From contig JADFVZ010000109.1 of assembly GCA_015222805.1 (NCBI GenBank), positions 1 through 63,365 on the forward strand: 63,365 nucleotides of DNA. Reading direction: 5' to 3'. Made by a program: the position numbers and the translations under genes. Shown here one piece after another: positions 17,430 to 28,555 of the stretch. The stretch comes from Pseudomonadota bacterium. GTDB lineage: Bacteria > Pseudomonadota > Gammaproteobacteria > Xanthomonadales > SZUA-36. Within the stretch, counting starts at the first letter, position 1. The number at the start of each line of letters is the position of its first letter. Below the pieces are notes generated by a model. It searched no databases and was not told the DNA's origin. It worked only from the letters and a program-made list of their open reading frames with translations.

Positions 17430-18493
17430 GTATCCAGGCACAGTTCAAATACCAGCAAACGGATTTTCTCCTGGACGTGGATATAAAGCTTCCAGATGTT
17501 GGAATTAGTGTTATCTACGGTCCTTCTGGATGCGGAAAAACCACCCTGCTGCGATTAATCGCCGGTCTTGATAGAGCTGAAAGTGGCTGCTTACGCCTCG
17601 GGAATACTGTCTGGCAGGATCAATCCAGTTTCCTGCCAACCCATCGACGCGCCCTGGGTTATGTATTCCAGGAGGCCAGCCTGTTCCCCCACCTCAGCGT
17701 CACGGCCAATATTCAATATGGTATTAAACGGGTGGGCAAAGACCCTCATTCGCTACCACTGGATACAATTATCCAGCTGCTGGGCATTGGCACTTTACTG
17801 GAACGCCAACCACACACGCTTTCGGGTGGCGAAAAACAACGTGTAGCGATTGCCAGGGCCCTGGCAACCCGCCCTGATCTCCTGCTTATGGATGAGCCGC
17901 TGGCAGCGATTGACTCAACTCGCAAGCAGGAAATCCTGCCTTACCTGCAAGATCTGCGCACACAATTGAAAATTCCTGTCATCTATGTAACCCATTCCCT
18001 GGATGAGGCCGCTCAACTGGCCGATCAACTAGTGTTAATGGATGGCGGCAGAATACGTGCAAACGGTACTGTCAGTGAAATGCTGTCCCGACTTGACCTT
18101 CCCCTGAGCACAGGGGTTGACCGCAGTTGTGTGATCAATGGGCTGGTATCTGCTATAGATGAAAGCTTTGGTATCAGCTATTTTGATTTTCCCGGTGGAC
18201 AATTTACTATTGCCGGCACAAACCTGGCCATCGGTGACAGTGTGCGTATCCAAATCTCCGCCCGTGATGTCTCCTTATCCCTTGAGAAGGCCAAAACCAG
18301 CAGTATTTTGAATATCTTTCCTGCCACGGTGATTGAAACCAGTGCGAGTGATGACTCACAGGTGTTGGTTAAGCTTGCTATCGGTCAAAGCAAATTGCTG
18401 GCCCTGATTTCCAGGAAATCTACCGAGGCCTTGCAAATCCAGGCCGGGGTTGAAGTCTATGCCCAGATTAAAAGCGCCGCATTACTCAACTGA
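17426..18493 (+). CDS. modC: Molybdate ABC transporter ATP-binding protein ModC
   Basis: A 355-residue ATPase that powers the ModB channel. Walker A is GPSGCGKTTLL near residue 32, the signature LSGGEKQRVAIARAL near 131, and Walker B LLLMDEPLAAID near 154, followed by the switch histidine in YVTHS. The last 100 residues contain the molybdate-binding TOBE/MOP-type domain (RIQISARDVSLSLEKAKTSSILNIFPA), as in E. coli ModC, which lets intracellular molybdate feed back on transport. It overlaps modB by 4 bases and is followed after 49 bases by a cytochrome c gene. Confidence 0.95.
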   Translation: MSIQAQFKYQQTDFLLDVDIKLPDVGISVIYGPSGCGKTTLLRLIAGLDRAESGCLRLGNTVWQDQSSFLPTHRRALGYVFQEASLFPHLSVTANIQYGIKRVGKDPHSLPLDTIIQLLGIGTLLERQPHTLSGGEKQRVAIARALATRPDLLLMDEPLAAIDSTRKQEILPYLQDLRTQLKIPVIYVTHSLDEAAQLADQLVLMDGGRIRANGTVSEMLSRLDLPLSTGVDRSCVINGLVSAIDESFGISYFDFPGGQFTIAGTNLAIGDSVRIQISARDVSLSLEKAKTSSILNIFPATVIETSASDDSQVLVKLAIGQSKLLALISRKSTEALQIQAGVEVYAQIKSAALLN

Positions 18494-18542
18494 GTAAAAA
18501 TACGAGATATAATCCCCGATTCAGACATAACCGGAAACCAGC

Positions 18543-18860
18543 ATGCAGATGATTGAAACAAGCTTTAAAGCCATAACCCTTACCTTGATGATAAGCAGCG
18601 GAGTCTGCCTCGCCGGCCCCGGTAGTGTGGACGAGGGAAAAGCCCTGTTCAACAACCCTGGCCTGGGTGACTCAACTAGCGACAAAAGCTGTAACAGTTG
18701 TCATAATAACGGAACAGGCCTTGAAATATCGTTAAACAACCCTAAAATTGAACAACAAATTAATCGGTGTATCGTTGGCGCGCTTCAGGGTGAGGCTCTC
18801 AAGCTCGATTCTCACGAAATGCAGTCGTTAAAGAAATACCTGGTTTCCCTGGGTGAATAA
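18543..18860 (+). CDS. Small periplasmic c-type cytochrome
   Basis: A 105-residue protein with a signal peptide (cleavage probably near VCLAG, residue 23) and one haem-binding motif C-N-S-C-H. The segment GKALFNNPGLG before the motif and the C-terminal MQSLKKYLVSLGE resemble small monohaem cytochromes c, with the methionine near residue 93 as possible distal ligand. A further cysteine (NRC) lies in the middle of the mature protein, which is unusual. It would carry electrons in the periplasm. No partner oxidoreductase is adjacent. The start could be either ATG, two codons apart. Confidence 0.85.
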   Translation: MQMIETSFKAITLTLMISSGVCLAGPGSVDEGKALFNNPGLGDSTSDKSCNSCHNNGTGLEISLNNPKIEQQINRCIVGALQGEALKLDSHEMQSLKKYLVSLGE

Positions 18861-18913
18861 AACCCAACAGACCCCCGCCGAACCAGTACAACCACCATTT
18901 AAAGGAATACTTT

Positions 18914-19348
18914 ATGCAAGCCTTACCCCACCACTATCAAGTTTCTGCCAGCTCAAGCCCCAAGCAAACCGTAATGCTGAAAGCTGAAGGCTTGCCTGAC
19001 CTTGAAACCGATGCCCCGGAAGAGTTTGGCGGACCCGGGGATATCTGGTCACCCGAAACCATGCTGACTGGTGCCATTGCTAATTGCCTGATTTTGTCTT
19101 TTCGCGCCATAGCCCGGGCCTCAAAAATGGAGTGGACGGAGATTGACTGTGATGTAGAGGCGGTACTCGAACGCATCGACAGGGTGACCCGTTTTACCCG
19201 TATTATCCTGAAAGTCAGGCTTGTTGTACCCGCTGGGACCGACCAGGTAAAGGCTGATAAATTACTCGACAAATCCAAGATCGTTTGTCTTATTACCAAC
19301 TCAATGACCTCAGAGGTAGTGCTGGAAAAGTCGATAATTAGCGAATGA
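18914..19348 (+). CDS. OsmC family protein
   Basis: A 144-residue protein of the OsmC/Ohr superfamily. The opening HHYQVSASSSPKQTVMLKAEGLPDLETDAPEEFGGPGDIWSPE region and TMLTGAIANCLILSFRAIARASKMEWTEI contain the conserved central helix with a single cysteine (residue about 61, ANC). The second catalytic cysteine is probably IVCLITNSM near residue 123. Such proteins are thiol-dependent peroxidases in the OsmC and Ohr groups, but this subgroup is less well characterised. It is last on the plus strand before a strong terminator shared with the convergent gyrB. Confidence 0.85.
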   Translation: MQALPHHYQVSASSSPKQTVMLKAEGLPDLETDAPEEFGGPGDIWSPETMLTGAIANCLILSFRAIARASKMEWTEIDCDVEAVLERIDRVTRFTRIILKVRLVVPAGTDQVKADKLLDKSKIVCLITNSMTSEVVLEKSIISE

Positions 19349-19450
19349 TAGTTTATTTTATCAGCATTTAAAGACTTTAAGCTAATTACCACCTTGGCAC
19401 CTGGTCATTTATGGCCACCCTGCACTATTGTTTCATGACGCCCTTCGAGC

Positions 19451-19491
19451 AAAAAAACCCCCCGGTTGCACCTCAGGCAACCGGGGGGTTT
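19451..19491 (-). terminator. Rho-independent terminator at the gyrB/OsmC convergence
   Basis: A perfect 15-bp stem (19455-19469 with 19477-19491) of GC-rich core with a 7-base loop. On the minus strand the stem is followed by a run of T bases from the A7 tract at 19451-19457, which makes it a strong terminator for gyrB, whose stop lies 20 bases before it. On the plus strand the flanking TTTGCTTTC is a weaker tract that may still help end the OsmC transcript. Confidence 0.92.
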
Positions 19492-19511
19492 GCTTTCAAT
19501 TAAGCGTACGG

Positions 19512-21911
<2,400 letters not shown>

Positions 21912-22019
21912 TTAGAGTGCTCCGTTTAATCACATAACTGAACCCGGCCGCAAACCTGGTTTCCGGCGAAAATTACTGACTGGGTTTTGTTCTGTTATTT
22001 AATAAATAATTGCTGATAA

Positions 22020-23117
22020 TTATACCATTTTTAAGAATTTTCCGTGTTTCACGTGAAACACACTATATTCAGGTCCTTTTAGCGACAAACCACTTATCCA
22101 GAGGGGCGGGTCAGGCTCAACCGATGTAACCCACAACTGGCCAGACCCTTTATAAACCCTTTGAAACAGCAGGGAAAGCGTCGTCTCATCCAGCTCTGAT
22201 GCCGGATCATCCAACAGAATAAGCGGCTCTATTTTATTTTGTTTGAGGTGGTCCACCTGGGCAACCAGCATTGCGTATGCAAGGGCTTTTTGCTGACCCC
22301 TGGAAAACCTGTCCCTGACCCGGTCCTTAGCAGACATCATTTCAATATTAGCGCGGTGCGGCCCTCCAAGGGTTTGTCCCGCATCACAGTCCCTTTGTCG
22401 ATTAGCACCCAGGTACTCCAGGTAATCGTCGCCACTCCAGCCGCATGAATAACCTAGCCGGGTGTCAGGGGTGCCTGGTGCTATCGCTGTCAGCGCATCC
22501 ACAACGCAGGGCTGGAGTTCTTTAAATGCTGCCTCACGCAATCTGTTTATACTGTGGCCGGCAAGCGCAAGTTGCTGGTCCAGGGAGTCTAATATTGTAT
22601 GGTTTGCCCGGGAGGTTGGTTGTTTAAGCAGGGCGTTGCGCTGTTTCAAGCTTCGATGAAAGCGATACCAGACGGATAAAAACTCAGGTTTCACGTGAAA
22701 CACCGACCAATCCAGGTAACGACGACGGTAGTCAGGGCCACCATCAACCAATAGGTGGCTGTTAGGTTCAAACAACACATGCGGGAGCAGGTGGGCTAAT
22801 CCAGAGCGTTGCTTCATCTCTTCACCGTTAAGGCGCCCACGCCAGCTGCTAATACCTCGCTCAATGCCAAGTTTGTGTGTTTTTCCCTGAATTCTTAGCT
22901 GGCAGTGCAGTTGTAGTTTTTTTTCCTTGGGGCCGATAAGATCCCGGTGGCTACCGCTACGAAAGCTACGCCCCTTAGAGAGTAGCACCAGGCACTCAAG
23001 CAGGCTAGTTTTACCGGCGCCGTTGGTGCCGATAATTAAATTCAGGCGGGGGTGGGGTTCTAGAGATGCTTGCTCAATATTGCGAAAATTGGTTATATTG
23101 AGCTTTAATACCTGCAC
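22020..23117 (-). CDS. recF: DNA replication/repair protein RecF
   Basis: A 365-residue SMC-like ATPase that acts with RecO and RecR to load RecA at gapped DNA. Walker A is IIGTNGAGKTSLLE near residue 30, the ABC signature region is DRFSRGQQKALAYAMLVAQ near 270, and Walker B is PLILLDDPASELDE near 300. LNITNFRNIEQASLEPHPRLN at the start is the usual N-terminus. It lies 31 bases downstream of dnaN and 108 bases upstream of gyrB, the standard gammaproteobacterial order. Confidence 0.97.
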   Translation of the reverse strand: MQVLKLNITNFRNIEQASLEPHPRLNLIIGTNGAGKTSLLECLVLLSKGRSFRSGSHRDLIGPKEKKLQLHCQLRIQGKTHKLGIERGISSWRGRLNGEEMKQRSGLAHLLPHVLFEPNSHLLVDGGPDYRRRYLDWSVFHVKPEFLSVWYRFHRSLKQRNALLKQPTSRANHTILDSLDQQLALAGHSINRLREAAFKELQPCVVDALTAIAPGTPDTRLGYSCGWSGDDYLEYLGANRQRDCDAGQTLGGPHRANIEMMSAKDRVRDRFSRGQQKALAYAMLVAQVDHLKQNKIEPLILLDDPASELDETTLSLLFQRVYKGSGQLWVTSVEPDPPLWISGLSLKGPEYSVFHVKHGKFLKMV

Positions 23118-23148
23118 TGGTCCGGCTCTATCAGGCGGCCGACTAAAA

Positions 23149-24249
23149 TTACAACTTCAGGGGCATTACAACATGGCGGATGTTGTCATTATCCGGCTCC
23201 GTTACCAGGCAACTGGAACTTGGGTCCTGCATTGACATCACCACAACCTCGCTATCAAGAGCACTCAGGGCATCCAGCAAGTAGGTCACATTGAATCCTA
23301 GTTGGGTGTTTTCCATGTCCTGTTCAATTGTCAGGTTTTCTACGGCTTCTTCCTGGTCCCTGTTGTGAGCAACAATTTTCATATTATTATCAATGAGTTC
23401 CAATCTTACCCCGTGGTATTTTTCATTGGATAAAATGGAAACACGCTGCAGTGCACGAATGATTTCCGCACGATCAGTCTGGAATGATTTTTCAGCACCG
23501 ACTGGAATTACAGCCTCATACTCGGGGAAGCGGCCATCAATTAACTTTGAAGTGAAGGTAAAGTCACCACGCACCAGGCGAACAAATTTCTCCGCCAGAC
23601 CAAGGGCTACGGTCTGCTCGCTGTCTGAGAGCATCCTGATCAGCTCGAGAACACCTTTTCGGGGAACTATCAGCTTGAGGTCTTTGTTAAGGTTTAATTG
23701 CGTCTGCATGTCACACAGCGCCAGGCGATGCCCATCAGTAGCTACGGTTCGCAATAAGTCATTGCTGAGGTCAAACAACAGCCCGTTGAGGTAATAGCGT
23801 ACATCGCCATTAGCCATTGCAAACGCTGTTTTATCGAGTAATTTCTTCAGGCCTTTTTCCTCGATTTGGATAGTTTCCATGGCTTCAGTTGCCTCAATCG
23901 TTGGAAACTCGGAAGCAGGCAGGGTGCTCAGGGTAAAACGGCTGCGACCTGCCTTAACCAGAACACGCTCACCTTCCTGTTCAAACCTAATTTCAACACC
24001 ATCAGGCAGTGCCCTGCATATATCCACGAGTTTGCGTGCGGGAACTGTTGTTTCTCCAGGCTCAGAAACCTCAGCAGCAACCTTCGCAACCAGCTCAACT
24101 TCCATATCGGTACCGGTTACAGATATTTGATTATCCCGTGCAGAAATAAGAAAGTTTGCAAGCACTGGCAAGGTCTGTCTTCTTTCAACAACACCGACGA
24201 CTTGTGTCAGTGGTTGCAGGATAGCTTCACGTTGAATACTGAATTTCAT
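23149..24249 (-). CDS. dnaN: DNA polymerase III beta subunit (sliding clamp)
   Basis: A 366-residue sliding clamp, the normal length, beginning MKFSIQREAILQPLTQVVGVVERRQTLPVLANFL and ending in VVMPLKL, the conserved C-terminal hydrophobic-site residues (MPLRL in E. coli). It dimerises around DNA and tethers polymerase III and other partners. It begins 275 bases downstream of dnaA; that gap holds DnaA boxes and an AT-rich tract, so dnaN probably also has its own promoter there. Confidence 0.98.
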   Translation of the reverse strand: MKFSIQREAILQPLTQVVGVVERRQTLPVLANFLISARDNQISVTGTDMEVELVAKVAAEVSEPGETTVPARKLVDICRALPDGVEIRFEQEGERVLVKAGRSRFTLSTLPASEFPTIEATEAMETIQIEEKGLKKLLDKTAFAMANGDVRYYLNGLLFDLSNDLLRTVATDGHRLALCDMQTQLNLNKDLKLIVPRKGVLELIRMLSDSEQTVALGLAEKFVRLVRGDFTFTSKLIDGRFPEYEAVIPVGAEKSFQTDRAEIIRALQRVSILSNEKYHGVRLELIDNNMKIVAHNRDQEEAVENLTIEQDMENTQLGFNVTYLLDALSALDSEVVVMSMQDPSSSCLVTEPDNDNIRHVVMPLKL

Positions 24250-24524
24250 CTTTTGTTCCCGTGTTAATTAATAATATATATATATATAAAATATAGTAAT
24301 AATAGGCACTGATGCTTTCTGTGTAAAAGCCATTTATTAACATATATATCAATATGTTAAGTTAATTATAAGTCCCTGTTAAAAACCTGTATTGCTTGTT
24401 TGCAAGCTGTGGATAAATAACCCTGTTCGCTTTATACCATAGTTATCCACAACACATCCACACCATTGTACATTGCTTTTCCCTTGCGAAAAAATACTCA
24501 GGGTATTCTTTCTACCAGCGGGCA
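24250..24524. other. dnaA-dnaN gap: candidate origin part with DnaA boxes and AT-rich tract
   Basis: This 275-base gap contains two perfect DnaA boxes, TGTGGATAA at 24408-24416 and TTATCCACA at 24443-24451, in opposite orientations, and a relaxed box TGTGTAAAA (reverse of TTTTACACA) at 24320-24328. The half next to dnaN (24264-24370) is strongly AT-rich, including an (AT)7 run at 24274-24288, as expected of a DNA unwinding element. Together with the boxes upstream of dnaA this could be one arm of a bipartite oriC, or an autoregulatory region for dnaN. The exact origin cannot be settled from sequence alone. Confidence 0.65.
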
Positions 24525-25829
24525 TTAAGTTGTTAACTCCCGCAGCAGCCGAGACCAGTCTTCGCGTAGGCGAGCGTCGGTTTCACACTTTTCTTCAATC
24601 ACCCGACAGGCGTGCATAACCGTGGTGTGGTCTTTGCCACCGAAAGCATCACCAATTTCCGGCAGGCTGTGATCGGTTAATTCTTTTGCCAGCGACATTG
24701 CTATCTGGCGTGGACGGACGATAGAGCGCTGACGCCTTTTGCCGAGTATGTCACTTACCCGTATTTTGTAATATTCCGCTACCGTCCGCTGGATATTCTC
24801 AATTGAAATCAGGCGATCATGCACCATTAGCAAATCACGCAGTGTTTCGGTTGCAAATGCCACATCAATGGCGCGCCCGGTAAAGCGGGAATTGGCGCTT
24901 AAGCTGTTCAGGGCACCCTCAAGGTCGCGCACATTTGAGCGCATACGCTTAGCCAGCAGATAAGCAACATCTTCGGGTAACAACATGCCCTTTTCATCGG
25001 CTTTACTCATCAGGATGGCTACCCGGGTTTCAAAGTCCGGCGGCTCGATGGCAACCGTAAGACCCCAGCCGAAGCGTGAGCGCAGGCGTGATTCAATCCC
25101 CTTTACCTCTTTGGGGTAGCGGTCGCAGGTGAGGATGATTTGCTGCTGACCTTCTACAAGGGTATTAAAGGTATGGAAGAACTCTTCCTGGGTGGCCTCC
25201 TTGCCGGCGAAAAACTGGATATCATCGATCAGCAGGACATCCAGGGTGCGGTAATAATCCTTAAATTCATTAATTGTGCCCTGGCGAAGCGCGCTGATCA
25301 TATCGTTAATGAATTGCTCCGAATGCAGGTAAAGGACTTTTGCACGCGGATTGGATTCAATAATTAAATTGCCACAGGCGTGCAGCAGGTGGGTTTTACC
25401 CAGGCCAGTACCACCGTAAAGCAACAGGGGGTTGTAGGTGCGACCGGGCTTTTTAGCGACCTGTTGGGCGGCGGCAGCACCAAGTTCATTGGATTTACCC
25501 TGGACAAAGTTGGTAAAACTCTGGTTCGGGTCAAGTCCTGTTACAAAGCGAGTTTCATGGGTTTCCACCCGTGTTGCACCCGGTCTGGACTGGCCAATAT
25601 GAATGGTTACAGATTCTCTGTTGAGGCCCAGGTGTTCGAGGATGTCGCGGATGCGCTCCAGGTGCTCATTGGCAATCTGGTCACGGATAAAAGGGTTGGG
25701 TGCGAGCAGTTTCAGGCATCCGTCTGCCCCCGGACGTATCCGCAGCGGTCGAATATAGGTATCGATATCTTGCGGACTGAGCTCACGCTCAAGGTGTTGC
25801 AGGCACAGCTCCCAGTTTTTATTTGTCAT
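24525..25829 (-). CDS. dnaA: Chromosomal replication initiator DnaA
   Basis: A 434-residue initiator, slightly shorter than E. coli DnaA because the linker (domain II) is short. Domain I is the first about 80 residues. The AAA+ domain has Walker A GGTGLGKTHLLHACGN near residue 140 and Walker B LLIDDIQFFAGK near 200. The C-terminal DNA-binding signature GGKDHTTVMHACRVIEE near 400 recognises DnaA boxes. It opens the origin and loads the helicase. Consensus boxes lie both upstream and downstream of the gene, so it is probably autoregulated, as known for other bacteria. Confidence 0.98.
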   Translation of the reverse strand: MTNKNWELCLQHLERELSPQDIDTYIRPLRIRPGADGCLKLLAPNPFIRDQIANEHLERIRDILEHLGLNRESVTIHIGQSRPGATRVETHETRFVTGLDPNQSFTNFVQGKSNELGAAAAQQVAKKPGRTYNPLLLYGGTGLGKTHLLHACGNLIIESNPRAKVLYLHSEQFINDMISALRQGTINEFKDYYRTLDVLLIDDIQFFAGKEATQEEFFHTFNTLVEGQQQIILTCDRYPKEVKGIESRLRSRFGWGLTVAIEPPDFETRVAILMSKADEKGMLLPEDVAYLLAKRMRSNVRDLEGALNSLSANSRFTGRAIDVAFATETLRDLLMVHDRLISIENIQRTVAEYYKIRVSDILGKRRQRSIVRPRQIAMSLAKELTDHSLPEIGDAFGGKDHTTVMHACRVIEEKCETDARLREDWSRLLRELTT

Positions 25830-25999
25830 TTTTATTATATATCAATGTGTTAGCTTGTTTAGGATATATCCGGCACAGGGTGAATTTTGCTGTACCCGGT
25901 TAAACCAGAAAGGTAATAGCAGCAGTGCACCAAAACTTATTGTTGCAGGCTCTGCTCTTAGGCCAGATTTCCTGTAATTCCCGAGCAAGTGTACCCGTC

Positions 26000-26018
26000 T
26001 GTGGATAAGTTATCCACA
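26000..26018. promoter_or_regulatory. Inverted pair of perfect DnaA boxes
   Basis: Two exact 9-mer consensus DnaA boxes (TTATCCACA) lie on opposite strands with a single G between them, forming a 19-base near-palindrome. The site lies 170 bases upstream of the dnaA start codon, within reach of its promoter region, so it may serve both initiation and dnaA autorepression. Confidence 0.85.
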
Positions 26019-26064
26019 AAACAATGGAAAGATGTTATAAAACCTGTTTTTTTATAAAATTAAC

Positions 26065-26093
26065 TTGAAACCAGGCCCAGGTAAAGGTACTAT
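26065..26093 (+). promoter_or_regulatory. Sigma-70 promoter of rpmH
   Basis: A -35 element TTGAAA (26065-26070), a 17-base spacer and a -10 element TACTAT (26088-26093) give a near-consensus sigma-70 promoter. Transcription would start near 26100 and give a leader of about 70 bases before rpmH. It would drive rpmH, rnpA and probably yidC. The purine-rich AGGTAGAGACCC at 26159-26170 supplies the ribosome site. Confidence 0.7.
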
Positions 26094-26170
26094 TCGCCTC
26101 TTGTTTTGAGCAGGCTCATAGAGCAACTTATATGGTTGCGGGCCGATAGATATTAGAAAGGTAGAGACCC

Positions 26171-26305
26171 ATGAAACGGACATTTCAACCCAGCAATTTG
26201 AAACGCGCACGTACACACGGTTTCCGTGCACGTATGGCAACCCGTGGTGGCCGTGCAGTTATTCGCGCTCGTCGTGCTAAAGGCCGTAAACGCCTGTCAG
26301 CCTAA
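26171..26305 (+). CDS. rpmH: 50S ribosomal protein L34
   Basis: A 44-residue, extremely basic ribosomal protein. It begins [20 protein letters not shown] and ends in GRKRLSA, matching L34 over its full length. It is part of the large ribosomal subunit. The gene lies 5 bases before rnpA, the order seen in nearly all bacteria, and opposite to dnaA across the origin region. A strong promoter lies about 80 bases upstream. Confidence 0.97.
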   Translation: MKRTFQPSNLKRARTHGFRARMATRGGRAVIRARRAKGRKRLSA

Positions 26306-26310
26306 GTGCG

Positions 26311-26727
26311 TTGACCAGCGACACGAACCTGGCTTATCCGCGCCGGCTTAGATTAACCGGCGGCGCAGACTTTTCCAGGGTTTTTAAGAAAAACATCAGC
26401 TGCCGCGATGAATATTTTAGAATTTTGGCCCAAACCGGTACTGGTTTGGGCTTTGCACGTTTAGGACAGGTTGTTTCCCGCAAGGTTGACCGGCGCGCTG
26501 TACAACGCAACCGGATTAAACGCCTGGTCAGGGAAAGCTTTCGACTTCAGCGCGTTAGTGTGCTGCAGGCAAGCGATGAATCCGCAGCTTATGGTGTAGA
26601 TTATGTGGTTTTAGCACAGCGCCAGGCCGCCAAAGAAAACAATAATCAGCTGCTCAGGGCTTCGATCGACCGGCTCTGGTTGCAAATAGAAAAAAAACTG
26701 GCTCGGGAAACGGGCAGCGTTAAATAA
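26311..26727 (+). CDS. rnpA: Ribonuclease P protein component
   Basis: A 138-residue basic protein that binds RNase P RNA and helps it mature tRNA 5' ends. The start is a TTG (MTSDTNLAYPRRLRLTGGADFSRVF); LRLTGGADFSRVF matches the usual N-terminus, and the conserved RNA-binding motif RNRIKRLVRESFR is near residue 70. It follows rpmH by 5 bases. In most gammaproteobacteria yidD overlaps or follows rnpA; here only 12 bases separate it from yidC and there is no room for yidD. Confidence 0.96.
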   Translation: MTSDTNLAYPRRLRLTGGADFSRVFKKNISCRDEYFRILAQTGTGLGFARLGQVVSRKVDRRAVQRNRIKRLVRESFRLQRVSVLQASDESAAYGVDYVVLAQRQAAKENNNQLLRASIDRLWLQIEKKLARETGSVK

Positions 26728-26739
26728 CAGGACTGATAG

Positions 26740-28440
26740 ATGGCTAATATACGCCCGATTTTACTGGTACTCCTGGTTTTTATGGGTTATTCCCTGTGGG
26801 TACAATGGCAGCAGGATTATCACCCAAAAACGGTAGACTCCGCCCAGCAAGCCACTAAACCAGACACCAGCGCAGATGTTCCCGCATTTGATACATCACG
26901 GCCCGCACAAACAACCGGGTCTGCTGAAGACTTACCTGCAGTACCGGTCAGCGCCGCTGACAGGCAGGCCAGCCAGGAAGCCAGTATTGGCGCAGAAAGC
27001 CCGCGGATTACTGTATTAACGGATGTGCTGAAGGTTGAAATTGACCTGGTAGGCGGCACCGTCAGTAATGCCTGGCTGCTGGAATACCCGGAACAGGTGG
27101 AAACACCGGAAACCAAGGTTCAAATACTCAACGCCAACAGTAACCTGTTGTTTATCGCCCAATCCGGGCTGTTAAGTACCGACCGATCGGTACCGACGCA
27201 TAATGACCGTTACCAGTCAGCACAAATGACTTACGCCCTGCATGCAGGCGCCGATGAGTTGCGGATTCCGCTGACCTGGGAGTCGGATAATGGGATTAAA
27301 GTTACCAAGACCATCATCTTCAAACGCAGTGATTATGATATCGAGATTCGCCACTACCTGAGCAATAACAGCGGCAAGGAGTGGCAGGGCAGCGGTTATA
27401 TGCAGCTGCAGCGCGCCAAAATGCCGGAGTCTGATACATCCTTTACCAACCCGGGCCGTTACAGTTTCCTCGGTGCCGCAATCTATACCCCCGAAGATAA
27501 GCTGGAAAAACTCCAGTTCGATGATTTCCAGAGTGACCCGATCAAGGTAAGTGCCGATGAAGGCTGGATTTCAATGATCCAGCATTACTTCTTTGCGGCC
27601 TGGATACCGAAGCCGGACCAGAGTGTGGTTTATTCCACAGCCGTGGTTGATCCGACCGGCTGGCCGCGTTATATCGTCAGGGCCGTTGCACCCCAGGTGA
27701 GTGTTGCCGCCAATGGCAACCATGAGTTTATAGACCAGCTCTATGTGGGCCCGAAGCTGCAGGATAAGCTTGATGATGTGGCCCCGGGTTTAAGCCTTAC
27801 GGTTGACTACGGTATCTTTACAGTGATTTCCAAACCGCTGTTCTGGCTGCTGTCATTCTTTCACGACCTCGTCAACAACTGGGGTTTTGCAATTATTTTA
27901 CTGACACTGACAGTTAAGCTGGCCTTCTTCAAGCTCACAGAGGCACAGTACAAATCCATGGCGCGTATGCGCAAGCTGCAACCGCGGATTGAGCAGATGA
28001 AAGCCCGCTATGGTGAAGATAAGCAGCGTATGAGCCAGGAAATGATGAAGCTCTACAAAAAGGAGAAGGTCAATCCTTTGGGCGGCTGCCTGCCGATGCT
28101 GGTACAGATTCCGGTGTTTATTGCCCTCTACTGGGTACTGCTGGAAAGTGTTGAGTTGCGCCAGGCGCCGTTTATGCTCTGGCTCCAGAACCTCAGCGCC
28201 AAAGACCCCTATTTTGTATTGCCTGTGCTGAACGGTATTTTCATGGTGCTGACACAGCGCCTGAGCCCGACCCCGGGTATGGATCCGATGCAGCGTAAAG
28301 TAATGCAGGCCATGCCAATTGCGTTCTCGGTGATGTTTGCCTTTTTCCCGTCAGGCCTGGTGCTGTACTGGGCAACCAATGCCGGTTTGTCATTGCTGCA
28401 ACAGTGGTATATCACACGTAAAATTGCGGCCATGGACTGA
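26740..28440 (+). CDS. yidC: Membrane protein insertase YidC
   Basis: A 566-residue inner membrane insertase of the gram-negative type. An N-terminal helix (residues 5-20) precedes a low-complexity linker and a large periplasmic beta domain (about 80-340). Then come five core helices, starting at LFWLLSFFHDLVNNWGFAIILLTL near 370. The groove arginine expected of the family is probably in KLAFFKLTEAQYKSMARMRKLQP. It inserts small membrane proteins alone or with SecYEG. It starts 12 bases after rnpA and is followed by a strong terminator. Confidence 0.97.
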   Translation: MANIRPILLVLLVFMGYSLWVQWQQDYHPKTVDSAQQATKPDTSADVPAFDTSRPAQTTGSAEDLPAVPVSAADRQASQEASIGAESPRITVLTDVLKVEIDLVGGTVSNAWLLEYPEQVETPETKVQILNANSNLLFIAQSGLLSTDRSVPTHNDRYQSAQMTYALHAGADELRIPLTWESDNGIKVTKTIIFKRSDYDIEIRHYLSNNSGKEWQGSGYMQLQRAKMPESDTSFTNPGRYSFLGAAIYTPEDKLEKLQFDDFQSDPIKVSADEGWISMIQHYFFAAWIPKPDQSVVYSTAVVDPTGWPRYIVRAVAPQVSVAANGNHEFIDQLYVGPKLQDKLDDVAPGLSLTVDYGIFTVISKPLFWLLSFFHDLVNNWGFAIILLTLTVKLAFFKLTEAQYKSMARMRKLQPRIEQMKARYGEDKQRMSQEMMKLYKKEKVNPLGGCLPMLVQIPVFIALYWVLLESVELRQAPFMLWLQNLSAKDPYFVLPVLNGIFMVLTQRLSPTPGMDPMQRKVMQAMPIAFSVMFAFFPSGLVLYWATNAGLSLLQQWYITRKIAAMD

Positions 28441-28470
28441 TATCGCAGACCTGTCAGATTTAAGTCTCCA

Positions 28471-28507
28471 AACCCGGTATTGGCTAACAGCCATACCGGG
28501 TTTTTTT
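28471..28507 (+). terminator. Rho-independent terminator after yidC
   Basis: The stem AACCCGGTAT (28471-28480) pairs with ATACCGGGTT (28493-28502); the pairing continues inside as GGCT/AGCC with one bulged base. A run of seven T bases at 28501-28507 follows. It closes the rpmH-rnpA-yidC unit, so mnmE, starting 49 bases later, needs a promoter of its own or readthrough. Confidence 0.9.
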
Positions 28508-28555
28508 CTTCCACAAGCTGTGGTTTTGTTACACTTTGCAGATGGTTAAAGCCAA

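Larger units (their letters stand above)
25830..26170. other. dnaA-rpmH intergenic region, main oriC candidate
   Basis: This 341-base divergent gap holds a head-to-head pair of perfect DnaA boxes, TGTGGATAA at 26000-26008 and TTATCCACA at 26010-26018, one base apart. In pseudomonads and relatives the functional origin lies between dnaA and rpmH, so this is a prime candidate. AT-rich tracts flank it at 25828-25860 (next to dnaA) and 26036-26064. The rpmH promoter is at its right end, and the dnaA promoter must also lie here. No other gene is seen. Confidence 0.7.
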
